Positions 1 through 7,747 are shown, counted from the stretch's first letter. The stretch is DNA of 20,966 nucleotides from Desulfobacteraceae bacterium (GCA_027325475.1 DAIEFO010000007.1:1-20966); one strand, 5' to 3'. Numbers and translations: made by a program. The notes: generated from the letters alone by a model not told the origin.

Positions 1-121
1 AGGTCATCTTGAGGGCGGTGGAGATGTTGACCTTGGCACAGCCGCGGGCGATCAGGTCCTTGAACTGGGCGTCGGTCAGGCCGGTGCCGCCATGCAGGGC
101 GATGGGCACCGGCTGGGCCGC
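1..121 (-). CDS. Fragment of class II fructose/ketose-bisphosphate aldolase (foreign to its neighbours)
   Basis: Read on the minus strand, this stretch encodes about 40 residues with the class II aldolase signature: LHGGTGL, followed about 20 residues later by CAKVNIST and an ALK. In this family the HGG histidine is a zinc ligand, and the Gly/Ser/Thr loops bind the sugar phosphate. The frame is open to the window edge and meets a stop at 137-139, just past where the similarity ends. No start is visible. The piece is clearly richer in G+C than the DNA to its right. At about position 120 it runs into an unrelated plus-strand gene, so it is only an internal fragment. Either the contig is misassembled here or a rearrangement placed an aldolase piece against the neighbour. 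I am fairly sure of the family, not of its origin. Confidence 0.7.
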
Positions 122-122
122 T

Positions 123-923
123 TTAGCAGGAATCGCTTACCTGAAAGGCCCTGCAGAAGCGGTTCCTCGACGGATGCTGGGCTTTGTCGCTCTGGGCGTT
201 ATTGCTGTCGTGGGGGTCTGGCATATCACGCAGCGCTATGAAAAAGACATCGTATTTTACGCGCCTCGTTATACCACGGCATCCATATCGTTTGAAAACT
301 GGACAGAAAATGGCTGGAACGAGCTTCCCGCATGCCGAATCGATCTTGAAGGGGAAGCGGATCAGCCGCTTACCGTTCAATGGGCAGGCTCTCCCCATGA
401 TCTGGCGGCATATCTGATTTCAAACGGGTGGCGTCAACCACCACCGATGAATCTTGCCAATTTTCTGCGGATGCTGTCGCCCGACACCCCGCTGTCACGC
501 CTTCCCATCTTGCCGCGGCTTCACGATGGGCGGTTCGACTGTACGCATATTGTTCGCCAAGTCGGCAAACAGCGCTGGACACTGCGGCTGTGGCCTTCGG
601 ATTTTGTAATCACCGGCAGCAATACGCCCATTTTTCTGGGAACCATCGAAATTCAGGATCAACACCAGATGGCTGGTATGATTATCACCGCCAGAGACAC
701 CGGCAATTATGACGTTCCGCTGGACAATCTGACCCAGATATTGAGCTCCGAAAAACGGTTCGCCCTGAAGTCCGTATGCAGAACCGGAAACACCGTTCAG
801 GGAAGCCCCGGTTCAGAATGCCTCAACTGGAACGGACGGACGCTGCTGATGTGGGATCGCCTGTCGCTGGGGGCCGGGCCTCAGCCGGCATCCGCTCAGG
901 GTGCAGAGACACAAACCCGATGA
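123..923 (+). CDS. LssY-type C-terminal domain protein, 5' end missing
   Basis: The frame is open from the window edge, but residues encoded before about 120 belong to the aldolase fragment on the other strand. The native protein therefore enters in mid-gene. What remains starts with a short basic loop and a membrane helix (MLGFVALGVIAVVGVW, from the ATG at 174). A soluble domain follows with LPACRIDLEGE, QPLTVQWAG, LHDGRFD and LRLWPSDF, a pattern I associate with the LssY C-terminal domain found behind DedA/VTT and PAP2 phosphatase-like membrane domains. Full-length relatives have several hundred more N-terminal residues, which are missing here. ATG 174 could act as an internal start giving about 249 residues, but I see no good ribosome site for it. 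A role in envelope lipid or lipid-phosphate handling is inferred only from the family's usual partners. The next gene begins 40 bases downstream on the same strand. Confidence 0.55.
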   Translation, partial: LAGIAYLKGPAEAVPRRMLGFVALGVIAVVGVWHITQRYEKDIVFYAPRYTTASISFENWTENGWNELPACRIDLEGEADQPLTVQWAGSPHDLAAYLISNGWRQPPPMNLANFLRMLSPDTPLSRLPILPRLHDGRFDCTHIVRQVGKQRWTLRLWPSDFVITGSNTPIFLGTIEIQDQHQMAGMIITARDTGNYDVPLDNLTQILSSEKRFALKSVCRTGNTVQGSPGSECLNWNGRTLLMWDRLSLGAGPQPASAQGAETQTR

Positions 924-963
924 AATTAATTCACAGGCATCTCTATGAATTCACAGGAACTGT

Positions 964-1746
964 ATGAATGTTAACTGGGTCTCGTTCGATCCGCTGCGGA
1001 CACTGGGGATTCCTGCAACCCCTCTTAAACCCGATCACTGGATCCATCGGCGGGATATTGTGCTGGCTGCAGACTGGGTGCTGTTTCCGGAATACTGGCA
1101 GGTCAACACGCTGGCGTATGGCTGGAAAAAACGGATTTTCCCCAGCATCGCCAGCTTTCATCTGGGACATGACAAGGTGGAGATGACCCGGATATTCCAG
1201 GCGATATGTCCGGACAATACGCCGGAAACACTGATTCTGGCCGCCACGGAAACCGCTGTCGAACAGATTCTGGATGAATTTTCATTTCCGTTTGTCGCCA
1301 AGGAAATCAGAAATTCAATGGGGCAGGGCGTGTATCTCATCAAAAACCGTATGGACTTTCTGGCGTACGCCCGAAACGCTGCGGTGTTATATGTCCAGGA
1401 ATATCTGCCCATCACCCGGGATATGCGGCTGGTACTGGTCGGTGATTCTGTGGTGGCGGGGTATTGGCGCAAAGCTGCTCCCGGACAATTTCACAATAAT
1501 GTGTCACGCGGAGGAAGCGTGAGCTTCGACGACATTCCTGAAGGCGCTGTGCGCTTGGTGGAAAGTTTTGCCCGGACAACCGGCGTCGATCACGCGGGGT
1601 TTGATGTGGCCGAGGTCGAAGGGCATTTTTATTTTCTCGAGTTCAATATCCGGTGCGGGACCCGTGCGCTGACGGATCGTGGCATTGCGCTCAGTCCGTG
1701 GATATATGCCTGGCTGACGGCTTCACAGCATCACGCCATGTCATGA
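964..1746 (+). CDS. RimK-like ATP-grasp ligase
   Basis: A 260-residue soluble protein with an ATP-grasp fold of the RimK type. Visible elements are FVAKEIRNSMGQGVYLI (residues 110-126; Lys113 and the glycine loop contact ATP), VQEYLP (144-149, the hinge), RLVLVGDSVVAGYWRK (155-170), the NNVSRGG loop (178-184), and metal-ligand positions in GFDVAEVEG (Asp214) and FLEFN (Glu226, Asn228). Such enzymes join a carboxylate to an amine through an acyl phosphate. The acceptor cannot be told from the sequence. The N-terminal ~60 residues are divergent and lack a recognisable substrate domain. AGGA at 955-958 supports the ATG at 964. The gene follows the LssY-type gene by 40 bases and may be co-transcribed with it. 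Its stop overlaps the stop of the converging gene in the shared sequence TCATGA. Confidence 0.7.
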   Translation: MNVNWVSFDPLRTLGIPATPLKPDHWIHRRDIVLAADWVLFPEYWQVNTLAYGWKKRIFPSIASFHLGHDKVEMTRIFQAICPDNTPETLILAATETAVEQILDEFSFPFVAKEIRNSMGQGVYLIKNRMDFLAYARNAAVLYVQEYLPITRDMRLVLVGDSVVAGYWRKAAPGQFHNNVSRGGSVSFDDIPEGAVRLVESFARTTGVDHAGFDVAEVEGHFYFLEFNIRCGTRALTDRGIALSPWIYAWLTASQHHAMS

Positions 1747-3075
1747 CGTTCCCGATTCCGGCAACGGAGGGCAATCGATTTCCGGTTGCCGCGATACACA
1801 GTATATCATTTCCATTTCCCGTACAGTCACATCGAACGCCATCCGGCTCAGGTAATTGACCGTGCCTTTGCGCACCAGCGTCCATCCCATGCTGACTGCC
1901 ATTCCGGCAGGCGTCGTGGTTCTGAAAAGGCGATAGAATCTGAGAGGCCACTCCATCCATTTGTAAACATCCCAGGATTTTCTGGCGAACCTTCCGGCCT
2001 GCCGGAAGACAGGATGTTCCGTCGCCGCCTTGATGCTGTAAAGATACCGGATCTCGACACGGTGAAGGCGGCTTATCACCGGCATGCTCTCTGTTTCTGA
2101 AATCGAACGCAGCCAGAACTGGCAGCGTTCCAGAATGACTCTTACAAAGGCTTCCTCCATCGGCGCCGGACTTTCCGGAAAATGTGCTGCGGCGATTTCC
2201 GCAAGGGCTTCCTGAAAGCCGCTTTTCCAGTCGTCAATACCGGGCGCTGCAAACAGCATGGCGTTGATGCCTACCAGGCGGTTTCGGATGGCATGAATCC
2301 GCAGAGACTGCAAATGCGGTTCTGGATGCGTGAGATGGGCCAGATCTTCCAGGTCCTGTTCCAGCTCGGCGGCGTTCTGAAGGATATCGTCATGCTGAAT
2401 GTCATGATCATAGGATAGAAGCGCCTGCTGCCCTGCAAACAAAAAAACATCCATCAGAAAGAACCGCGTCAGGGAGAGGATGGTCAACTGGTTGGACAGA
2501 TAGATAAGCCATGAAAAAGGATCCGGCAGCAGAATGAGCCTCAGGATATTGGCGTGATGGATCCACTTCCGGTAACGGATATAGCCCCGAACCAGTTTGT
2601 GCCGGCTGATTTTTTCGTACCACTGCCAGGCGCTTCGGATGTGGCGGAGGCGCAGTTTCTGAAAGCGGGTGAATCCTGGCCGGCGCATGATGTTCTGAAT
2701 CCGCAGCATCGCATTGTTGGAAGCATGCACCAGGCTTCCGATCGTGATGCACAGTTCCGGGTTCTCTTGATCCGGATGAAGGGCGGATGCAATATCATGA
2801 ATATATTCAGAAAGATCGGAAAGCGCGCCGATTTCAGGAAACCCGGCCTTCCAGATGGCTTCGCAGCGTTCCAGCACCACCCGCATGGCGTCCTGACGCA
2901 AGGGATCAACGTGCGGCAATGCTTCGCGGAGGTCTCTGAACTCATGTTTCAGGGAGCGTTTCCACTGAAGCACTCCGCGCAGACGCCAGACAACCGTCAG
3001 TGTCGCTGCGGCAATCAGCAGCGTCATAATTCCCAATGCACCATGTAAAACATGATAAGCCGATATCAGGTTCAC
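1741..3075 (-). CDS. Unrecognised helical membrane protein
   Basis: I do not recognise this 444-residue protein. It starts with GTG at 3075, supported by AGAGGG about 8 bases upstream. An N-terminal membrane helix (about residues 8-30) is followed by a long, mostly helical region rich in Arg, Trp and Tyr. A second hydrophobic stretch lies at about 178-217. There is no cysteine cluster, nucleotide loop or catalytic motif that I can name. Two segments resemble each other, RVVLERCEAIW (residues 65-75) and RVILERCQFWL (312-322), each preceded by a Phe-containing amphipathic helix. This suggests an old internal duplication. The gene converges on the ATP-grasp gene with a 6-base overlap and diverges from the potassium-channel gene across 50 bases. 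It is probably real, as it has a long frame, a fitting ribosome site and compact spacing. Confidence 0.6.
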   Translation of the reverse strand: MNLISAYHVLHGALGIMTLLIAAATLTVVWRLRGVLQWKRSLKHEFRDLREALPHVDPLRQDAMRVVLERCEAIWKAGFPEIGALSDLSEYIHDIASALHPDQENPELCITIGSLVHASNNAMLRIQNIMRRPGFTRFQKLRLRHIRSAWQWYEKISRHKLVRGYIRYRKWIHHANILRLILLPDPFSWLIYLSNQLTILSLTRFFLMDVFLFAGQQALLSYDHDIQHDDILQNAAELEQDLEDLAHLTHPEPHLQSLRIHAIRNRLVGINAMLFAAPGIDDWKSGFQEALAEIAAAHFPESPAPMEEAFVRVILERCQFWLRSISETESMPVISRLHRVEIRYLYSIKAATEHPVFRQAGRFARKSWDVYKWMEWPLRFYRLFRTTTPAGMAVSMGWTLVRKGTVNYLSRMAFDVTVREMEMIYCVSRQPEIDCPPLPESGTS

Positions 3076-3091
3076 GGTAAAACCCTCTTGA

Positions 3092-3119
3092 TTTCAACAA
3101 GTGCTGTATCGTATATGAT
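3092..3119 (+). promoter_or_regulatory. Possible sigma-70 promoter of the potassium-channel gene
   Basis: TATGAT at 3114-3119 matches five of six bases of the -10 consensus. A weak -35 candidate, TTTCAA (3092-3097), lies 16 bases upstream. An alternative, TTGATT at 3088-3093, would pair with TATATG at 3112-3117. Transcription from TATGAT would begin close to the A of the ATG at 3126. The whole divergent spacer is only 50 bases, so the promoter of the opposite gene must overlap it. Confidence 0.35.
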
Positions 3120-3125
3120 TCGGAT

Positions 3126-4142
3126 ATGAACGGCTCCAAACAAGTGATTGTATCCCTATTGATTACCGTTGCCATCATCCTCTGCGGCACATGGGGGTAT
3201 ATGGCGATCGAGGGCTGGAACTTTCTGGATTCTTTGTTTATGACCGTCATCACGCTGACAACGGTGGGTTATGGCGAAGTTCATACCCTCAGTCCGCTGG
3301 GCCGGATATATACCATAATCCTGATTTTTGTGGGAGTCGGTTTTTTGGGCTATGTGGCGGTGTCTGTGGCGCAGTTTGTAATAGACGGCAGAATCAGGGC
3401 CGTTTTGGGGAGGCGACGGTTGGATAAGAAAATAAACCGCTTGAAGAATCACTACATCGTTTGCGGTTATGGCCGGATTGGCCGGGTACTGTGCATGAAC
3501 CTTCGCCAGAAACCCATTGATATCGTGGTGATTGAAAAAAATCCGAGCCTGGTTCCGGTAATGGAAGAAGACAAGGTGTTGTATCTGGCGGGCGATACTG
3601 CCGACGAAGCTGTCCTGCTGGAAGCGGGCATTAAACGCGCCAAGGGGCTGGTGGCAGTTCTGGGTACCGATGTGGATAACGTCTTTCTGGTGCTGACCGC
3701 AAAGCAGCTCAACCCCAACCTGTTCATCATGGCAAGGGCGATTTACAAGGAGTCCAAGGCCAAGTTGATCGCTGCCGGCGCTACTGCCGTGGAGTCTCCG
3801 TACGAAGTCGGCGCTGTGAGCATGGCCCACCGGATTCTCCGGCCCACGGTCACCAGCTTTCTGAACCTTGCCATGACTTACGCCCGTAAAGATATTCAGA
3901 TGGAAGAGATTCCGGTCGGCGAAAATTCCCGGCTGGTCAACGTCCCGCTGAAGGACTCCGGAATCCGGCAGGAGTATAATCTGATCATTATCGCCATCAA
4001 AAAAGACAATGGCGATATGCTGTTTAACCCCTCTTTTGAAGCCAGGCTCGAACCCGGATCGACCGTAATCGCCGTGGGGCAGGAGCAGGATCTGCAATTG
4101 CTTGAAAAAACGCTGAATCCCGATGGAAACGAAGATCGGTGA
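3126..4142 (+). CDS. Two-TM potassium channel with RCK (TrkA-N/TrkA-C) domains
   Basis: A 338-residue protein of the MthK-like channel family. It has a first membrane helix (about 7-27), then a pore helix and selectivity filter TTVGYGE (45-51), then a second helix (about 60-84). A cytosolic RCK domain follows, with the Rossmann loop GYGRIGR (114-120) and an acidic residue at the end of the second strand (Glu137 in VVIEKN). A TrkA-C-like lobe closes the protein (about 255-330). It should form a tetrameric K+ channel in the inner membrane, gated by a ligand of the RCK ring (a nucleotide or a divalent cation, not decidable here). ATG 3126 is the first start codon after an in-frame stop at 3078-3080. 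There is no convincing ribosome site, and a TATGAT -10-like box ends six bases before the ATG, so a leaderless message is possible. Confidence 0.9.
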   Translation: MNGSKQVIVSLLITVAIILCGTWGYMAIEGWNFLDSLFMTVITLTTVGYGEVHTLSPLGRIYTIILIFVGVGFLGYVAVSVAQFVIDGRIRAVLGRRRLDKKINRLKNHYIVCGYGRIGRVLCMNLRQKPIDIVVIEKNPSLVPVMEEDKVLYLAGDTADEAVLLEAGIKRAKGLVAVLGTDVDNVFLVLTAKQLNPNLFIMARAIYKESKAKLIAAGATAVESPYEVGAVSMAHRILRPTVTSFLNLAMTYARKDIQMEEIPVGENSRLVNVPLKDSGIRQEYNLIIIAIKKDNGDMLFNPSFEARLEPGSTVIAVGQEQDLQLLEKTLNPDGNEDR

Positions 4143-4163
4143 AAACGCGGCATGGCGCTGTCA

Positions 4164-4808
4164 TCATCTTTTACCGCGGTCTGCTGGAGCCATCGAAGCG
4201 GCAGCCCGCGTCAGATAGTCCGATACTGCCGTTTTGGAGATTCTGGAAATACGCTGCATCAAACTGAAATGTATTTCGCTGAAATTGTAAGCACTTTTGA
4301 TTGTATTGACCATGTCAGCCCATAGGTGAGCGGTCATTTCCGCGTCGGCAAGCGCTCTGTGAAAGACGCCGCTCGTCTGAAGCGATCTGTAGTTGATGAG
4401 CGTTTCAAGACGATGGTTCGGCGCATCCGGATAAAGGCGCCGGGAAATCAGCATGGAACAGGCGAATTCCTGCTTTCTGAGCATGTGAATACGTTCCAGC
4501 TCCGCATCGAGAAACCGCCTGTCAAAACTGGCGTTGTGCGCGATCAGGGGGTGATCCGCCATGAAGCGGGTGAATTCCCGCATGACATCGCCGACCGGAG
4601 GGGCTTTCTTTAACATGGCGTTGCTGATGCCCGTATAATCCTGAATGAAACTGCTGACGCGCATTCCCGGATTCATCAGGCTCTGAAACTGATCTACAAT
4701 CCGGTTGTGGCGAAGAAGAACGGCGCCGATCTCGATGGCTCTGTCGCCATAGGCCGGCGAGAGACCCGTGGTCTCAAAATCAAGCACGACAAGGCTGTCA
4801 TCATTCAT
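4164..4808 (-). CDS. DEDDh 3'-5' exonuclease (DNA polymerase III epsilon-like)
   Basis: From the ATG at 4808 the protein has 214 residues. All DEDDh catalytic positions are visible: Asp10 and Glu12 in VLDFETTGLSP, Asp96 in LIAHNASFDRRFL, and His150 with Asp155 in FHRALADAE. The family removes nucleotides from 3' ends of DNA or RNA using two metal ions. The protein is shorter than fused polymerases and carries a ~55-residue C-terminal tail of unknown role, so it is more likely a stand-alone DnaQ-like nuclease than the replicative proofreading subunit. The frame extends upstream to an ATG at 4820 and a TTG at 4844. I prefer 4808 because GGAA lies about 7 bases upstream and because the predicted promoter would start transcription near 4822. 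It converges on the channel gene with a 21-base gap. Confidence 0.85.
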   Translation of the reverse strand: MNDDSLVVLDFETTGLSPAYGDRAIEIGAVLLRHNRIVDQFQSLMNPGMRVSSFIQDYTGISNAMLKKAPPVGDVMREFTRFMADHPLIAHNASFDRRFLDAELERIHMLRKQEFACSMLISRRLYPDAPNHRLETLINYRSLQTSGVFHRALADAEMTAHLWADMVNTIKSAYNFSEIHFSLMQRISRISKTAVSDYLTRAAASMAPADRGKR

Positions 4809-4828
4809 TCCGGTTTCCATGTTTCTGA

Positions 4829-4857
4829 AGCCTAACCCATTCAAGATATCATGTCAA
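4829..4857 (-). promoter_or_regulatory. Probable sigma-70 promoter of the exonuclease gene
   Basis: On the minus strand a perfect TTGACA (-35, 4857-4852) is followed after 17 bases by TAGGCT (-10, 4834-4829), which keeps the important TA....T positions. Transcription would begin near 4822, a short distance before the ATG at 4808. That argues against the longer TTG start at 4844. Confidence 0.45.
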
Positions 4858-4908
4858 TTGTCTGCCATCGCACCGCCGCATGGCGCTTTTATGGGTGCGG
4901 TTTCAACG

Positions 4909-4924
4909 CTGGCATGAATGTCAG
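4909..4924. promoter_or_regulatory. Imperfect palindrome upstream of the acyl-CoA synthetase/acetyltransferase gene
   Basis: CTGGCAT-GA-ATGTCAG is a 16-base inverted repeat with one mismatch. It lies 44 bases before the ATG at 4969 in the 160-base spacer between divergent genes. Its loop is too small for a stable RNA hairpin, so a protein-binding site is the better reading. No matching copy was noticed elsewhere. I could not pick a convincing promoter for the downstream gene. Confidence 0.25.
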
Positions 4925-4968
4925 AAATGGTAAACGGATGCCCACCTGCCTGAAGAAAGGAGCTTTGT

Positions 4969-7638
4969 ATGAGTATTTACCATTTTGACAGGTTATTCAG
5001 TCCTGAATCCATCGCAATTGTCGGCGCCAGTAACAAAAAAGGAACGGTCGGCGCTGCACTGCTGGACAATCTGGTCCAAAGCGGCTATCCACATCCCGTC
5101 TTTCTGATTAACCCTGCCTACAGGAGCATCAACGGCAGGCCGGTTTATCCAACGCTGTCTTCGGTGGGCAGCAAAATAGATTTAATGATAGTGGCTATTC
5201 CCATTGCAGAAGTTCCGGGTCTCATTCAAGAATCGGTATCTCTGGGGATCGGCGCGGCGGTGATTATTTCCGCCGGGGGTAAGGAAACCGGCGCGAAGGG
5301 TAAAAAACTGGAAGAAGATATATGGCGATACGCCAGCAAGGGAGGACTGAGGATTGTCGGCCCTAACTGTCTGGGCGTCATTTGTCAGGCTTCAAAGGTC
5401 AATGCGACCTTCACATCCCGCATGCCGCTTCCAGGCAATATCGCCTTTGCATCCCAAAGCGGGGCCATTTGCAGCATCGTTTTGGATCATTCTCTTCAGA
5501 ATCAGATTGGCTTCAGCCATTTTATCAGTGTGGGATCGATGCTGGACGTGGATTTCGGCGATCTTATTGATTTTCTGGGCAGTGATCCGTCGGTTCGCAG
5601 TATTATCCTGTACATGGAGAACCTGACGCGTCCGAAAAAATTCATGAGCGCAGCCAGAGCGGTTTCCAGAATCAAGCCGATTGTGGTGTTGAAGTCCGGC
5701 CGCAGCCGGGCAGGCGCCAGGGCAGCAGCTTCCCATACAGGCGCCATGGCCGGAGAGGATGCGGTGTATGACGCCGCTTTCCAGCGGGCAGGTGTTGTCC
5801 GTGTCCGCACCATCGAAGAGCTTTTCGACTGCGCGGAACTTCTGGCCAGAAATTACAGATCATCAGGCGCGAGGCTGTGCATTGTCACCAATGCCGGCGG
5901 GCCGGCTGTGATTGCCGCGGATGCACTGGCTGAATACGGCATCGAACCTGAACCGCTGAGTCCGGAAACGCTGCAAAGTCTGAATCGGGTACTGCCGCCG
6001 TTCTGGAGCAAGGCAAACCCTGTGGACATGCGGGGAGATGTTCCGATAACCACATTCTGCCAGGCGGTTGAAATCTGTCTGAACTCCAGACAGTTTGACA
6101 GTCTTTTGCTGATGACAGGGCCTCAGGCGCTGACGGATCCCGATCTGCTGGCCGCTTCGGTGGTTGAAACCATCCGGAATGCGCCAATCCCGGTTATTAC
6201 CGCGTGGATGGGTGGCTGGGATGTGAAAAAAGGCCGGGATATCCTGAATCAGGCCGGTATTCCCGCCTATGAAACGCCGGAAAGGGCTATCCGTGCCTTC
6301 ATGTATCTGGTCAGCTATGACGCCAATCAGAAAAATCTTCAGGAAATCCCTCCGAAGTTTCCCGCTCATTTTCATTATGATCCGGTTCAGGGCCGAAAGT
6401 TGATAGCACCTGTGCTGACTGCGGGGGAAAGCTGGCTGACGGAAACGGAGTCCAAGCAGCTCTTGCATGCCTACGGAATTCCCGTCAACCCGACACAGGT
6501 GGCGGCATCCGCCCGGGGAGCGGTATGTGCGGCAGGCGTTATCGGGTATCCGGTAGCCATGAAGATACATTCACGGGATATCGTTCACAAATCGGATGTT
6601 CATGGCATCCAGCTCAATCTGTGTACACAAGAAGAGGTGGAAAGCGCCTATGATCACATCATGGCGAATATCCGGTCTCTGAATCCGTTATCCCCGGTTC
6701 AGGAAGTGACGGTTCAGACCATGATCGAACGTCCGGATTATGAACTGATTATCGGAAGCCGCCATACACCGGATTTTGGCCCCATCATACTTTTCGGAAT
6801 GGGTGGTGTCATGACGGAAATTCTTAAAGATTACGCCATCGCCCTGCCGCCTCTGAATCGGCTTTTAGCCCGGCGGCTCATCGAAAGCACACGGGTGTAT
6901 CGGCTGCTCCAGGGATACCGGAGCCGCCCTGCCGCCAATCTGCCGCTTATAGAAGAAATTCTGGTGCGGTTGTCCCAATTGATTGTCGATTTTCCCGAAA
7001 TCATGGAACTGGATATCAACCCTCTGATTCTGTACGACGATCAGGCGGTTGCGGTGGATGCCCGTGTTCGGGTAAAGGCTGCGGCGCTGCCGTCTCCGCA
7101 TCATCTGGTCATCAGCCCATACCCGAATCAGTACGAATTTTCCATGGTCACCCGAAAGGGTGTTCACATCTTTGTGAGACCCGTCCGTCCTGAAGATGCG
7201 CCACTGATGGTGGATTTATATCAGACGCTTTCCAATGAGGCCGTTTATCACCGGTTTTTCAGAACATTCCATACAACGCCTGTCCAGCTTCTGCTGCGTC
7301 TGAGTCAGATCGACTATGACCGGCAGATGGCGCTTGCCGCGCTGTCCAGTAAAGGCGGCTCGGAAAAAATTCTGGGGATCGCCCGGCTTTTCGGAGATCC
7401 GGATAGCGTCAACGCCGAATTTTCGGTGGTGGTTGAAGACACCTGGCAGGGACATGGCATCGGTGCGACTTTGCTGGGAAAATGTATCGAAATTGCCAAA
7501 GAGCGCGGGTATCGTTCGATCTGGGGGCTGGTGTTACCCGAAAATATTTCGATGTTGGCCCTTGGGAAAAAACTGGGGTTCGACATCGTCATGTCGCCTT
7601 CCGGATCGGAGCGTGAATTACGCATATCCTTCGTTTAG
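4969..7638 (+). CDS. NDP-forming acyl-CoA synthetase fused to GNAT acetyltransferase (Pat/PatZ-type)
   Basis: 889 residues, about the length of enterobacterial Pat/PatZ. Domains in order are: CoA-binding Rossmann domain (about 5-130, with AIVGASNKKGTVG and VGPNCLGV), succinyl-CoA-synthetase-like ligase domains (about 145-460), an ATP-grasp domain (about 485-705, with MKIHSRDIVHKSDVHG and LDINPL), and a C-terminal GNAT domain (about 730-889, with the acetyl-CoA loop WQGHGIGATLL at 826-836). Pat-type enzymes acetylate acyl-CoA synthetases and other proteins on lysine. ADP-forming acetyl-CoA synthetases make ATP from acyl-CoA. Here the segment SHTGAMAGED keeps a histidine (His256) where active ADP-forming enzymes have the phosphorylated one, so the ligase half could be functional. 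AAAGGAG at 4956-4962, six bases before the ATG, fixes the start. The sigma-54 activator gene follows 109 bases downstream. Confidence 0.85.
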   Translation: MSIYHFDRLFSPESIAIVGASNKKGTVGAALLDNLVQSGYPHPVFLINPAYRSINGRPVYPTLSSVGSKIDLMIVAIPIAEVPGLIQESVSLGIGAAVIISAGGKETGAKGKKLEEDIWRYASKGGLRIVGPNCLGVICQASKVNATFTSRMPLPGNIAFASQSGAICSIVLDHSLQNQIGFSHFISVGSMLDVDFGDLIDFLGSDPSVRSIILYMENLTRPKKFMSAARAVSRIKPIVVLKSGRSRAGARAAASHTGAMAGEDAVYDAAFQRAGVVRVRTIEELFDCAELLARNYRSSGARLCIVTNAGGPAVIAADALAEYGIEPEPLSPETLQSLNRVLPPFWSKANPVDMRGDVPITTFCQAVEICLNSRQFDSLLLMTGPQALTDPDLLAASVVETIRNAPIPVITAWMGGWDVKKGRDILNQAGIPAYETPERAIRAFMYLVSYDANQKNLQEIPPKFPAHFHYDPVQGRKLIAPVLTAGESWLTETESKQLLHAYGIPVNPTQVAASARGAVCAAGVIGYPVAMKIHSRDIVHKSDVHGIQLNLCTQEEVESAYDHIMANIRSLNPLSPVQEVTVQTMIERPDYELIIGSRHTPDFGPIILFGMGGVMTEILKDYAIALPPLNRLLARRLIESTRVYRLLQGYRSRPAANLPLIEEILVRLSQLIVDFPEIMELDINPLILYDDQAVAVDARVRVKAAALPSPHHLVISPYPNQYEFSMVTRKGVHIFVRPVRPEDAPLMVDLYQTLSNEAVYHRFFRTFHTTPVQLLLRLSQIDYDRQMALAALSSKGGSEKILGIARLFGDPDSVNAEFSVVVEDTWQGHGIGATLLGKCIEIAKERGYRSIWGLVLPENISMLALGKKLGFDIVMSPSGSERELRISFV

Positions 7639-7672
7639 GTTTTACTGTTGGCCCAATTCATGGTATCTATCG

Positions 7673-7687
7673 GTTTCATAATGCAAC
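7673..7687. promoter_or_regulatory. Imperfect copy of the GTTTCA-N3-TGAAAC palindrome in front of the activator gene
   Basis: GTTTCA-TAA-TGCAAC has the same 6-3-6 layout as the two sites at 9149 and 9217, with one mismatch in the right arm. It lies 61 bases before the ATG of the NtrC-family gene. It is the natural place for self-regulation if the palindrome is that protein's binding site. Confidence 0.4.
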
Positions 7688-7705
7688 AACCCCGTAACAG
7701 TGGTC

Positions 7706-7732
7706 GGACAATGGGAAGTCCATTGTTTGTCC
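7706..7732 (+). promoter_or_regulatory. Hairpin in the leader of the activator gene
   Basis: ACAATGG (7708-7714) and CCATTGT (7720-7726) form a perfect 7-base stem with a 5-base loop, GAAGT. An alternative outer pairing, GGACAA with TTGTCC (7727-7732), shares part of the left arm. The structure ends eight bases before the ribosome site at 7741. It has no T-run, so it does not look like a terminator. It could be an operator or an RNA element affecting initiation. Confidence 0.3.
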
Positions 7733-7747
7733 AGCCCGGCAGGAGCC

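Noticed and set aside
9..122. N-terminal extension of the LssY-type frame to an ATG at base 9
   Set aside because: Those residues come from reading the aldolase fragment backwards. They form no plausible membrane segment and stop making sense at the join.
3156..4097. Long open frame (313 codons) on the minus strand opposite the potassium-channel gene
   Set aside because: It is His/Gln-rich, has no fold-like pattern, and is fully covered by a gene with an intact selectivity filter and RCK domain.
7648..7666. TGGCCC-like sequence in front of the activator gene as a second sigma-54 promoter
   Set aside because: The -12 element at the required spacing is ATGGT, with no TTGC-like core.
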